Below, piece by piece: positions 18,526-26,628 of a stretch of DNA of 38,430 nt. This DNA is from Negativicutes bacterium (GTDB lineage Bacteria > Bacillota > Negativicutes > JAGOZY01), in the NCBI GenBank assembly GCA_017995975.1, contig JAGOHU010000003.1, forward strand, positions 1 to 38,430, in the 5' to 3' direction. Numbering within the stretch: position 1 is the stretch's first letter; each line of letters begins with the position of its first letter. Position numbers and translations under genes: made by a program. The notes below the pieces were generated by a model that ran no database searches, was not told the origin of the DNA, and saw only the letters and a list, made by a program, of their open reading frames with translations.

Positions 18526-18558
18526 TAACTAAAGTCGTTTTCTTTAGTTAATTTTTTC
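18526..18558 (+). terminator. Terminator-like hairpin in a 450-base gene-free gap
   Basis: The gap 18388-18836 between the riboswitch and sfsA is AT-rich and holds no gene I can support. Its only clear structure is a perfect 9-bp stem, TAACTAAAG (18526-18534) with CTTTAGTTA (18542-18550), followed on the + strand by ATTTTTT. No + strand gene ends here, so it would terminate a short unannotated + strand transcript, or it is chance. Confidence 0.3.
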
Positions 18559-18836
18559 TTTTCACTTTTCTAATCAATTCACGAGTGCTGTTTTAAAAAT
18601 CTCCCTCATATCTAAAAATCACATTCATCAATTCTCTATCCATTTTCTCGATTCCTCGAAGCACATCATTTTCTTCCTCATTCTTTCTGTTTTCACAATC
18701 TGTTTCGGAAATAGCAAAGATTCGTCAAAAAAAATCTTCTATCCTTGCAAAATCAGATAAAAATCGGACTCAACAAGCGTGAACTCCTTTAGTATCAAGA
18801 CTTCTCAGCCTCTCAATCCATAACGGCCTCTTTTAT

Positions 18837-20027
18837 CTACTTTTTTTTATTTTGAATAGCTAACCTTCCGATTCGCCAAAAAAGCAAAAAATCGATAAAT
18901 CCTTGTCTTTTTCGGGGGTCTTCGGAAAATCCATACAAATGACTATCACAATCACAGTCTGAGCAGCCAAAACCATCAATTTTCCAATCTGCTAATTCTG
19001 ACAAATCAGTCGACAATGAGTGTTCAATTTCATCTTGAGTCCGAAAAGGAATTCCAACTGCCTGTTTTGCAATTTGTCTTAAATAATCTAAATGCCAATG
19101 GATTCCTTTTCGAATTCGCAAATGTCGATTCACCCGAGCGGTTAAGTTTTTCTTCGCAGACCCACAATAGACATACCAGCCTTTTGGAAATTCAACCAAT
19201 CCTAAAGAGCCAATTTGAATTTCCTGATCCTCTTCAATTTCTAAAAGAATAACATAGCAACCTTCATCATGATTTTCTTTTTCCGTCAGTTCCCATCGAA
19301 TAGGAATTTCATTAACCTTCGGAAGAATTTGCAACTCTTCATCCCAGCCAATAGCCACTACCACAATTGGGACATCCTCTCTCACCGCGACCATAGTCTT
19401 AGCAAAAGAAGGATCTGTATGATAATCTGGCGAAAACCATTTCGCTTGTAGCCACTGAGCCAAAAGAAGGACACCCACTTTTTGTCCACTCAGGGCTTCT
19501 TCTTGCAAGTGCAGTAAATGCCTTTCGCCTCTTTCGGTCGGTGCATCTGGAAACATGGCTCCATCGCCACCGAATAGAGTACACGACTTCACCTCAAGTA
19601 GCATCTCTTCACCTTTCGAATTTCCCAAAAGAAAATCAAAGCGGCTATTCCCTCTCTTCACTTCTCGTCGGATCATATGCCAGCTGGCCAGAGAAGGAAT
19701 CCGTTTCTCTTCCAATAAATCTTCTACCACTTGATTGCTATGACCTGTATCCACCATGATTGGCTGACCTTCACGCATAATTGCAATGAGAGACCATTCG
19801 GTTTTTCTTTCGCTCCCCCGATGATCCGCTAGTAAAACATCTACCTTGGGTAATAGAAGCTCCCATAAGCGACCTGGATTGGGTACATGAACAATCACTT
19901 CACTCCCATCTTCAAGCAAGCAGTGAGCTAGGAAGCGATTCGGTCTACGGAGAAATTTGGCCTTCACAAAAGTTGGGGGCCAAACTTTCTTTTCTTTTTT
20001 TATTTTTAATTGTTTCACGTGAAACAT
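18837..20027 (-). CDS. sfsA: SfsA nuclease-family protein fused to a DUF123/GIY-YIG-like domain
   Basis: A 396-residue protein, much longer than SfsA alone (about 230). Residues 15-245 are SfsA, a nucleic-acid-binding nuclease family first seen as sugar fermentation stimulation protein: HVPNPGRLWELL near 47-58 and the nuclease-like LLGNSKGEEMLLEVKSCTL core. Residues about 255-390 match DUF123, a GIY-YIG-like fold: CYVILLEIEE, YVYCGSAKKNLTARVNRHLR, HWHLDYL and a Cys-rich GCSDCDCDSHL. The gene opens with ATGTTTCACGTGAAACAA (MFHVKQ), which is a parS site. AGAGG abuts the ATG, so the GTG at codon 4 (20018), nine bases away, may be the true start. The fusion suggests a two-activity DNA or RNA processing enzyme. 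Confidence 0.85.
   Translation of the reverse strand: MFHVKQLKIKKEKKVWPPTFVKAKFLRRPNRFLAHCLLEDGSEVIVHVPNPGRLWELLLPKVDVLLADHRGSERKTEWSLIAIMREGQPIMVDTGHSNQVVEDLLEEKRIPSLASWHMIRREVKRGNSRFDFLLGNSKGEEMLLEVKSCTLFGGDGAMFPDAPTERGERHLLHLQEEALSGQKVGVLLLAQWLQAKWFSPDYHTDPSFAKTMVAVREDVPIVVVAIGWDEELQILPKVNEIPIRWELTEKENHDEGCYVILLEIEEDQEIQIGSLGLVEFPKGWYVYCGSAKKNLTARVNRHLRIRKGIHWHLDYLRQIAKQAVGIPFRTQDEIEHSLSTDLSELADWKIDGFGCSDCDCDSHLYGFSEDPRKRQGFIDFLLFWRIGRLAIQNKKK
20011..20026. other. parS centromere-like site (ParB binding)
   Basis: Perfect 16-bp palindrome TGTTTCACGTGAAACA, identical to the near-universal bacterial parS consensus. It overlaps the first codons of sfsA. ParB loads here to organise origin segregation, so the window is probably within the origin domain. 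A second identical site is at 22541. Confidence 0.93.
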
Positions 20028-20129
20028 CCTCTACAATTTATTTTAAATTCTTATTCTATTCTATCACTTTCTCAATAGTCATGGTAAAATATTGGTAGTA
20101 AAAAGATGAAATAGGTAGGAGGTTCTCAT

Positions 20130-20318
20130 ATGCCAACCATTACTATGGAAATCTATCCTGGCCGCACAATCGAACAAAAACGTGCAATGGTCAAAAAGGT
20201 AACCGAAGCCCTAGTAGAAACAATCAGCTGCAAGCCTGAAGCGGTTAAAATCATTATCCGTGAAATTTCGAAAGAAAATATTGCAGATAACGGAGTTCTA
20301 CACTGCGACAAAGCTTAA
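20130..20318 (+). CDS. 4-oxalocrotonate tautomerase-family protein
   Basis: A 62-residue tautomerase of the small 4-OT type. After start-Met removal the N-terminal proline (MPTITMEIYPGRT) is the catalytic base. The length and the pattern EQKRAMVKKVTEAL fit the family, which works as hexamers on keto-enol substrates. Good TAGGAGG site eight bases before ATG. It stands alone on the + strand between sfsA and the DNA-metabolism pair, with its own terminator. The natural substrate in such bacteria is generally unknown. Confidence 0.9.
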   Translation: MPTITMEIYPGRTIEQKRAMVKKVTEALVETISCKPEAVKIIIREISKENIADNGVLHCDKA

Positions 20319-20328
20319 TCACTACAGA

Positions 20329-20376
20329 GAAAGAGCCTTCTAATCAATAACGATTAGAAAGGCTCTTTCTTATTTT
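20329..20376 (+). terminator. Terminator of the tautomerase gene
   Basis: GAAAGAGCCTTCTAATC pairs with GATTAGAAAGGCTCTTTC (one bulge) around AATAAC, then TTATTTTTT on the + strand. It overlaps the last codons of the gene that converges from the other side. Confidence 0.9.
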
Positions 20377-21157
20377 TTGCATAACTATCTCTCTGCACCT
20401 CTTCTGCCGCCCCAGGCTTTTCGATCAAATGCTTCCAGTAGCGTTGAGGCATGAAGTTTTTCTGAGTCTTTCCATTAGAGCGTTCCCGAATCGCTACATG
20501 AGCATGATAAAGTTGCCAAAGCTTTTCAATTTCATCCTCCAAATCATCTTTCGGAACTTGCTCCCTTGGTAAATAGATTAGCTGATATTTACCTCCTTCG
20601 CCAAGTAGCGCCCAGTCTCTTTTTATATCATGAATCAGCCATCGTTCATTGGGTAAGCGTCTTGCAAAATGGCTTCCAAGTAGACCTAATACCCGATGAT
20701 CCGGTTCGACTTGAGCATATAATATCCCGGAAGATAGGCTGCGAAAACGAACCAATCCAAGCAAGCGATGATATTCTTTCCCCACCTTCTGCCGAAAATC
20801 TAACACCTTTAGTACTACTGGTTCGGTCAGGGAATAAGCTAAATTCTTCCCAGCTTGGTTTAAACCAAACAGAATATATTCATAAAGAAAAAATGGGACC
20901 GTCTCACCTTCAGCTAAATTACCATAATACAAAAAAGTGACCCCATAATCACCAAGTCGCTCACGAAGAAAGAGTGCGATTTCCTTGGCTCGATCCTTCT
21001 GAGACTCTATTTCAACTACTTCACCAAAATAAAGAAGACTTTGTTCACCTTCACGAAAGACTCCGACTACCTTCTCTTTCTCTTCCAAAGCTCTACCTAT
21101 AGCGCAAAGAATCCCTTCATAGCTACCATCATAGATATAGACTTTATCCTTATTCAT
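20354..21157 (-). CDS. TIGR03915-family putative DNA metabolism protein
   Basis: A 267-residue protein of the TIGR03915/DUF4130 group, always found beside the radical-SAM gene that precedes it here. Seen in the sequence: IYDGSYEGILCAIGRAL at the start, HRLLGLVRFRSL mid-protein and FMPQRYWKHLIEKP near the end. In other bacteria this domain can be fused to a uracil-DNA-glycosylase-like domain, hence the repair link, but its reaction is unknown. Its ATG overlaps the radical-SAM stop by four bases (ATGA-type overlap), so they are translated together. Confidence 0.85.
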   Translation of the reverse strand: MNKDKVYIYDGSYEGILCAIGRALEEKEKVVGVFREGEQSLLYFGEVVEIESQKDRAKEIALFLRERLGDYGVTFLYYGNLAEGETVPFFLYEYILFGLNQAGKNLAYSLTEPVVLKVLDFRQKVGKEYHRLLGLVRFRSLSSGILYAQVEPDHRVLGLLGSHFARRLPNERWLIHDIKRDWALLGEGGKYQLIYLPREQVPKDDLEDEIEKLWQLYHAHVAIRERSNGKTQKNFMPQRYWKHLIEKPGAAEEVQRDSYAKNKKEPF

Positions 21158-22452
21158 AATTGACCAGTCCGAGCACTTAAAAGGTTTGATAATAAAGGTA
21201 CATTCGGTGGGGACTCTTCAAAGAGAGAGATTTGATCCATTGGCTGTCGCTTCCGCTTATACTTACCAGTACTTTCAGCCAAAGCTTGGCGAATTAAAGG
21301 TTCTGTAAAACCATAAGCTCCTTTGTATTTACCCTCACAAGTAATAAAATGCTGAGCTCGCTTCATCACAATTCCAAGCTTAGGTAGATGTTCCCATCGC
21401 AGGGTCTGAGTTCGTCTTGCTGCTACAATACGATTTGCAGAGATCATTCCGATACCGGGCACCCTTAAAAGCATCTCATACTCAGCCCGATTAATCTCTA
21501 AAGGAAATAAATGCATTGATTCCAAAGCCCATTGGGTTTTTGGATCATAATCAATCGTAAAATTCCCATCGCCTGTGGTGAGCAATTCCTCAGCCTTAAA
21601 GCCATAAAACCGCAACAACCAATCCGCCTGATAGAGTCGATTCTCTCGCCACAAAGGCGGGCTTGGAAGGGCCGGAAGGCGACTATCTTCGACAATTGGC
21701 ACATAAGCCGAGTAGTAAACTCGTTTTAATTGAAAGTTCTTATAGAGCGACGAGGCTAGTTTCACAATATGTCGATCATTCTCACGGCTAGCTCCTACCA
21801 TCATTTGAGTACTTTGTCCGGCTGGATTAAAAAGTCTTTGTTTCCCCCTACGCTCCATATCTTCTCGCTTTTTCTGGATATAGCCCATAGGAGTCAAGAT
21901 ACTCTCCCTTGTTTTATCAGGAGCCAAAAGTGTCAGAGACTCAGCCGAAGGTAGCTCAATATTCACACTCATCCGATCTGCAAGAAAACCTGCTTGATCT
22001 AATAGGATTGAGCTTGCCCCGGGGATTGCCTTCATATGAATATAGCCATTAAAATTCATTTCATTTCGTAAAATTTGTACAGTCTGAATCATCAATTCCA
22101 TTGTATGATTTGGGTCTTTCACTACTGCAGAGCTCAAGAATAAACCTTCAATATAATTTCGCTTGTAGAATTCGATAGTCAATTCAGCAAGTTCCCTAGG
22201 TTCAAAAGTTGCCCTAGGCAAATCACTACTCTTCCGATTTAGGCAATAAATACAGTCATAAGCACATACATTACTTTGCAAAATTTTAAGCAACGATACA
22301 CATCGTCCATCATCAGACCAACTATGGCATATCCCCATAGAAGCCCCATTGCCTACCCCGCCTCGGTTTTGTCGATTACTGCCAGAGGAGGAACAAGAGG
22401 CATCATACTTGGCTGCATCAGTTAGTATCTGTAGTTTCTGTTCCAGATTCAT
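21154..22452 (-). CDS. Putative DNA modification/repair radical SAM protein (TIGR03916)
   Basis: Radical-SAM enzyme with the cluster cysteines C63, C67 and C70 (CAYDCIYC) counted from MNLEQ. A C-terminal helix-hairpin-helix (LRVPGIGMISANRIVAARR) suggests DNA binding. The family is paired with TIGR03915 proteins and proposed to act in DNA modification or repair, with no proven reaction. The frame is open to an ATG at 22536, but family proteins begin near MNLEQKLQIL, so ATG 22452 (AGGGCAGGG upstream) is the preferred start. A parS palindrome lies 89 bases upstream. Confidence 0.88.
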   Translation of the reverse strand: MNLEQKLQILTDAAKYDASCSSSGSNRQNRGGVGNGASMGICHSWSDDGRCVSLLKILQSNVCAYDCIYCLNRKSSDLPRATFEPRELAELTIEFYKRNYIEGLFLSSAVVKDPNHTMELMIQTVQILRNEMNFNGYIHMKAIPGASSILLDQAGFLADRMSVNIELPSAESLTLLAPDKTRESILTPMGYIQKKREDMERRGKQRLFNPAGQSTQMMVGASRENDRHIVKLASSLYKNFQLKRVYYSAYVPIVEDSRLPALPSPPLWRENRLYQADWLLRFYGFKAEELLTTGDGNFTIDYDPKTQWALESMHLFPLEINRAEYEMLLRVPGIGMISANRIVAARRTQTLRWEHLPKLGIVMKRAQHFITCEGKYKGAYGFTEPLIRQALAESTGKYKRKRQPMDQISLFEESPPNVPLLSNLLSARTGQL

Positions 22453-22540
22453 AAAAATACCCTGCCCTTTCTCCATAGTTTGCCTTAACTTTACACCTTT
22501 TCTAAAGCTAGGTCTTCTGGAAAAAAGACAGGGCATTTAT

Positions 22541-22556
22541 TGTTTCACGTGAAACA
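22541..22556. other. Second parS site
   Basis: Same 16-bp palindrome as at 20011, with the same two flanking bases on each side (AT before, TC after). It lies between the dipeptidase stop and the radical-SAM frame. On the minus strand it makes a seven-codon frame, MFHVKQ then TAA, beginning directly after the dipeptidase TAG. Confidence 0.93.
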
Positions 22557-22557
22557 T

Positions 22558-23502
22558 CTATTTTAAGACTGCATCCATCACCCGAATTGCATTAGTTGAC
22601 CAGATTTTCTCAATCTCACTTTCCTTAAATCCGTGCTTCATTAGACTTTGTTCAATTTTTCCCATATCTTCAATGGTTTTAAAGGTTGAACATACTGGAA
22701 TACCATCCAGATCACCACCTAAAGCAACTACATCAATCCCACCTACTTTAATAGCATGCTTCACATGAGCCACTGTCGCTTCCACCAGATCACTTTCTGG
22801 AGTAGGAGCATCGGTCAAAAACTTACTAAAAATATTGATCCCCATCACTCCGCCGGCCTCAGAAAGAGCCTTAATTTGCTCATCCGTCAAATTGCGAGTG
22901 TGTTTACAAAGAGCTTGGCAATTGGAATGGGTGGCTACAAAGGGTTTTGCGAGGGTTTTCGTCACATCCCAGAAGCCTGCTTCAGACAAATGAGATACGT
23001 CCGTAAGAACCCCAATGCGCTCCATTTCTTCAATCAATTCATGACCAAAAGTCGTCAAGCCTTTCATACCATGCTCAGCTCCATGAGGAAAACCAATTTC
23101 ATTGGGATAGTTCCAAGTCAAAGTAACAAACCGTACCCCTTGACGATAAAAATTATGAAGATTTCCGATCTCTCCTTCGAGAACTCCACCTTCTTCAATA
23201 GCAATCATTGCAGACATTTTATCGTGAAGTTTATTCTTTCGTAGGTCCGAAGCATTACCTGCCCAGAGAATTCGATCCTCATTGCGATCCAATTCTTGCC
23301 ACAGCCGTTGAAGCATATCATAGCCTCTAGCCGAAGCTGACTCGACCTCTTTCATATTTACAAATAAAGCAAATACCTGAGCCAAACTACCAGCTTTTTC
23401 CATCTTCGTTAAATCAATCGCAAAGTCATTTGTAGCCAATCTATATGTAGGATCATCCATCAATTTATCCACTGTATCGCAGTGTAAATCCACCATTCTC
23501 AT
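22558..23502 (-). CDS. Membrane dipeptidase-family (M19) zinc peptidase
   Basis: A 314-residue renal-dipeptidase-type enzyme that cleaves dipeptides, including D-residue ones in some members. Zinc-site residues are visible: H7 and D9 (VDLHCDTV), the bridging glutamate in IAIEEGG, the DVSHLSE and ATHSNC histidines, and GGDLDGI near the end. No signal peptide, so it is cytosolic. ATG at 23502 follows GGGAGACAGATAAT. It has its own probable promoter and a 230-base leader holding a terminator-like hairpin. Confidence 0.9.
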   Translation of the reverse strand: MRMVDLHCDTVDKLMDDPTYRLATNDFAIDLTKMEKAGSLAQVFALFVNMKEVESASARGYDMLQRLWQELDRNEDRILWAGNASDLRKNKLHDKMSAMIAIEEGGVLEGEIGNLHNFYRQGVRFVTLTWNYPNEIGFPHGAEHGMKGLTTFGHELIEEMERIGVLTDVSHLSEAGFWDVTKTLAKPFVATHSNCQALCKHTRNLTDEQIKALSEAGGVMGINIFSKFLTDAPTPESDLVEATVAHVKHAIKVGGIDVVALGGDLDGIPVCSTFKTIEDMGKIEQSLMKHGFKESEIEKIWSTNAIRVMDAVLK

Positions 23503-23573
23503 ATTATCTGTCTCCCTTATATTAAATATACCTACCCTAGAAATTCGCTATAAAACAAGAACTTCCTTCAAAA

Positions 23574-23735
23574 CAAAAAAGGAACTCTCTCGTAAGAGTT
23601 TGCAAACTTATAGTCCAAAGATATTATTTTACTGATTACTCCACACACAAAACCCAAGTATCAAATCATTCCGATAGACGAAAGTACTCGATAAACGGCA
23701 ACGATTCTACCCCTAAATACGCCTAAAGTAGGAAC
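23574..23735 (-). ncRNA. Candidate small RNA or attenuated leader upstream of the dipeptidase
   Basis: From a good promoter (TTGAAA, 17 bases, TATGAT) at 23770-23742, about 160 bases of non-coding sequence run to a hairpin AACTCT/AGAGTT at 23583-23600 followed by TTTTTTG. It then continues 70 bases to the dipeptidase start. No known riboswitch core (S-box, T-box GGTGGNACCGCG, TPP, purine, glycine) was recognised. It could be a separate small RNA or a leader with transcription attenuation. Confidence 0.4.
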
Positions 23736-23741
23736 AAGTAT

Positions 23742-23770
23742 ATCATATTAAGTAGAAAGCACTATTTCAA
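23742..23770 (-). promoter_or_regulatory. Sigma-A-type promoter
   Basis: TTGAAA (23765-23770 on the minus strand), 17-base spacer, TATGAT (23742-23747). It directly follows the terminator of the Sel1-repeat gene and reads toward the dipeptidase. Confidence 0.65.
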
Positions 23771-23801
23771 TAAAAAAAAGGAACTCTTTTGCAAGAGCTC
23801 C
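23771..23801 (-). terminator. Terminator of the Sel1-repeat gene
   Basis: On the minus strand GGAGCTCTT pairs with AAGAGTTCC around GCAA and is followed by eight T. The stem starts at the stop codon. Its sequence resembles the hairpin at 23583-23600, suggesting a local duplication. Confidence 0.88.
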
Positions 23802-25708
23802 TAAGCCATTGTTTTCAATTGTTCCAATTTTTCTTTGGCCGCAACATCTCCATATTCAAGAGCTTGCTCATACCAAAAACGGGCCTTCTCAATTTTTCCA
23901 GTATCGCGAAAGATATCGCCAAGCTTATCCGCCGCCAAGGGATACTTTTGATCTGCCGCATAAGTTAGATTGTGAATTCCTTCCTCTCTACGTCCCGAAG
24001 AAATCAATTCCAGTCCATATCGGTAAGAAGCTTCTGGATTTCCATTCTCAACTGCTTTTTTTAGCCAATAATGAGATTTTTCTTTATCCATCTCGACTCC
24101 TCGTCCCTGATCATAAAGAATACACAAAGCCATTTGGGCTTCCGGCAAACTACCTTCAGCGGCTCGAGTAAATAAGCGAATCGCTTCCTTCTCATCTGGA
24201 TCAACCCCAGAAGTTCCGTTAATATAATGGGTACCCAATCGATAGCAAGCCAGTAAATTCCCTTCCAAAGCAGCTTCACGAAGCCAAATCACTTCTTCTT
24301 CTGGGGTCCCAGCCTTTATTTTACCTTGAGCCAAAAGCTTACCCATCACTAATTTCGCTTCTAATAAATCACGTCGAGCTGCAAACTGAAACCAAGTGAT
24401 GGCTTCTTTTTCATCTTTTGGGACTCCACGACCTTTTTCATAGCATCGACCCAATAAAAACATACTGAGCCCATGTCGACGACGAGCCAACTCTTTTAGC
24501 CACACAATCGCTTCTTTATGCTTATCCGGGTCCGGCTGATCTAAAAGGGCTCGAGCCAGAAGACTCATCCCCTCAGTATCACCCTTAGCTGCTGCCATTT
24601 TGAAAAGAATCATAGCCCGGTTCTGGTTAGTCTTAATTCCTCGACCTTCCCAATAACGAAGCCCTAAAGCTACCGCAGCTCGAAGGTCTCCATGCTCCAC
24701 CGCTTTTTGGTACCAAAATACTGCACGAGCACTATCCATCGGCACTCCAAGACCCTCCGCATAAATATCACCTAGCTTGCACATTGCAAAGCCGTCGCTC
24801 TGATTGGCTGCTTCAGTGAGTAATTCTTTTGCTTTATCAAAATTCTGAGCCAGTCCCTCACCAGTCATATAAAGAGCCGCAAGGTTCGTTTGAGCTTCTA
24901 CTACTCCTAAATTTGAAGCATTTTTAAAAGACTCAACCGCCTTTTCAATATCAACTTCCATACCACCTTCGCCAAAAAGATACATGACTCCCAAACGGCA
25001 AATACTTCGGCCATCGCCATCCATTGCCCTTTTTAATACTGCATCTTTTGACTCATAGGGATCAAAGCCATCTCGAGGAAAATGAATTCCTTCAATGGGC
25101 ATATCCTCATCGGCGGGAACTCCATTTCGCCAAGGCGACCCTTGGGAACTTAGCTCATGCTCCAAGAGCCGCTCTAACTTCCCATCTAAATCTTCTCTCC
25201 GAACAATTTCCCAGTCCACCATCGCATTTAAATAAGCCCGGGCCTCTTCATGGCCCATCTGTTCTGCCTGATAAAAATATAAAGCCGCCTTATAAGGGTC
25301 TCTATGAGTCCCTAACGTTCCGCGCAAAGATAATAGACCTAGGCGAAAAAAGCCGTCCTCTAGGTCCATTCGCGCAGTTTGTTCATAGCGAAACAAAGCC
25401 TCATCCGGATCCTTAGATACTCCAAGCCCTTCCTCATACATCCAGCCAAGGACCAATTGACACCAGGGAATATCTTTTTTTGTTCCTTTTCGAAGCCATA
25501 CCTCAATTTGTTTTGAATTTTGAGCAGCCCAGCGGCGATTCTTGTAAGCCAGCATCGCAATGCCTTCCAATGCTTGACGAACTCCCTCACTTGCCAGTTC
25601 TCCATAAATTTCAGCCTTCTCATCCAAAGAAGTCACTCGATCTGCTCTTGCAAGCAGAGACTCTACTTCTCCTTCGGTGCTAAGCAAATTACGAATCCAA
25701 GATAGCAT
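23801..25708 (-). CDS. Sel1-like repeat (SLR/TPR) protein
   Basis: A 635-residue protein made of about a dozen Sel1-like repeats of 33-38 residues. Each reads roughly A-x-x-x-LG-x-x-Y-x-x-G-x-GV-x-x-D-x-x-KA-x-x-W-x-x-KAAE; clear units are SICRLGVMYLFGEGGMEVD, FAMCKLGDIYAEGLGVPMD and SMFLLGRCYEKGRGVPKD. No signal peptide or membrane segment, so it is a cytosolic scaffold. Repeats of this type bind partner proteins. It follows the coiled-coil membrane protein by 22 bases and is probably co-expressed with it; the two may form a complex. Confidence 0.85.
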   Translation of the reverse strand: MLSWIRNLLSTEGEVESLLARADRVTSLDEKAEIYGELASEGVRQALEGIAMLAYKNRRWAAQNSKQIEVWLRKGTKKDIPWCQLVLGWMYEEGLGVSKDPDEALFRYEQTARMDLEDGFFRLGLLSLRGTLGTHRDPYKAALYFYQAEQMGHEEARAYLNAMVDWEIVRREDLDGKLERLLEHELSSQGSPWRNGVPADEDMPIEGIHFPRDGFDPYESKDAVLKRAMDGDGRSICRLGVMYLFGEGGMEVDIEKAVESFKNASNLGVVEAQTNLAALYMTGEGLAQNFDKAKELLTEAANQSDGFAMCKLGDIYAEGLGVPMDSARAVFWYQKAVEHGDLRAAVALGLRYWEGRGIKTNQNRAMILFKMAAAKGDTEGMSLLARALLDQPDPDKHKEAIVWLKELARRRHGLSMFLLGRCYEKGRGVPKDEKEAITWFQFAARRDLLEAKLVMGKLLAQGKIKAGTPEEEVIWLREAALEGNLLACYRLGTHYINGTSGVDPDEKEAIRLFTRAAEGSLPEAQMALCILYDQGRGVEMDKEKSHYWLKKAVENGNPEASYRYGLELISSGRREEGIHNLTYAADQKYPLAADKLGDIFRDTGKIEKARFWYEQALEYGDVAAKEKLEQLKTMA

Positions 25709-25730
25709 AGCAAAATCTCCCCTTATCTAA

Positions 25731-26537
25731 TTACCAAAGAGGCTTAATTTTCAAAAATCCTTCTAACCAAACCCACCAGATTCCGAAAGCCGAGCCACCA
25801 ACAACCACTAAAAAGAACCCTAAAAGTATTCTCAATTTTGTTCTCTGGCTATCAGATTGACGCTCTAATACCCCAATTCGTTGCTCTGCTAAAATCAGCT
25901 CATCAGTCTGGTTGACCAAAGAACGAAGTTCCATCAGAATTTCCAATTGCCCAGAGCTCAATCTTTGTTCTACTTCTTTCATCGAACTTTCGAGCTGTTG
26001 ATTATTCTTTTCTTGTACCCAATAGAAAAACTTCTCCAACGCATTTTCTACAATCACCGGTGTTGTATTTTGGTTATATTCTAGCTGAGTACGACGAATC
26101 TCGCCCAATTGACTCTGAATATTTTTTAAATACTTTTCCGTCGCCTCATCCAAGACCGCCACAATCGGCTCACGGGAATGGGCAATTTCGTTTACCATTC
26201 GTAAAGGTTGAAAATTCTGAGACTCTTTCCGAATTTCAGAATGACCCTTCATTTCCGACTCTGCTTTTAAACCTGCCATCAAATCGCTAATAATTTCTGA
26301 AGCTGGCGGAGATTGCAAATTATCAACAGTGGTAGAAGCAATCGGAGCTTCTTTCACTGGATTTACGGAAGTAGGAGGGGCTTGTCTTACTGGTTTTTTG
26401 GGAACTGCTGAAACTGGACGTCTTGGAGTTTGTTTTTCATTTCCATCAGGAAAAATAATCCCTAAACCTTTACCACTTTCTTTTATCAAATCCCAAAAGC
26501 CACGCTTTTTGGTCTCAACTTTTGCTCGTTCGCCCAC
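25731..26537 (-). CDS. Hypothetical C-terminal-anchored coiled-coil protein
   Basis: A 268-residue protein I do not recognise. Residues 1-35 are basic (KKRGFWDLIKESGKGLGIIF); 36-75 are proline-rich and likely disordered; about 125-230 are helical, with heptad-like coiled coil; 234-256 form one membrane segment (LLGFFLVVVGGSAFGIWWVW) with a short tail. It looks like a tail-anchored protein with a long cytosolic arm. Start is GTG at 26537, eight bases after a perfect GGAGG. It is followed closely by the Sel1-repeat gene, and a promoter-like sequence lies upstream. Confidence 0.6.
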   Translation of the reverse strand: MGERAKVETKKRGFWDLIKESGKGLGIIFPDGNEKQTPRRPVSAVPKKPVRQAPPTSVNPVKEAPIASTTVDNLQSPPASEIISDLMAGLKAESEMKGHSEIRKESQNFQPLRMVNEIAHSREPIVAVLDEATEKYLKNIQSQLGEIRRTQLEYNQNTTPVIVENALEKFFYWVQEKNNQQLESSMKEVEQRLSSGQLEILMELRSLVNQTDELILAEQRIGVLERQSDSQRTKLRILLGFFLVVVGGSAFGIWWVWLEGFLKIKPLW

Positions 26538-26566
26538 AGCAACATCCTCCTTTTACATACACTACT

Positions 26567-26596
26567 ATTGTACAACCTTTGATAGGTAATAAACAA
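26567..26596 (-). promoter_or_regulatory. Probable promoter for the coiled-coil/Sel1 pair
   Basis: TTGTTT (26591-26596) and TACAAT (26567-26572) on the minus strand with an 18-base spacer, 30 bases before the GTG start. Confidence 0.45.
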
Positions 26597-26628
26597 TCTT
26601 TTTGTAACTTTTTTGTAACATGTCCACC

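Noticed and set aside
18388-18836. A gene in the gap between the SAM riboswitch and sfsA
   Set aside because: All frames are short, AT-rich and without a ribosome binding site; only a small hairpin is visible.
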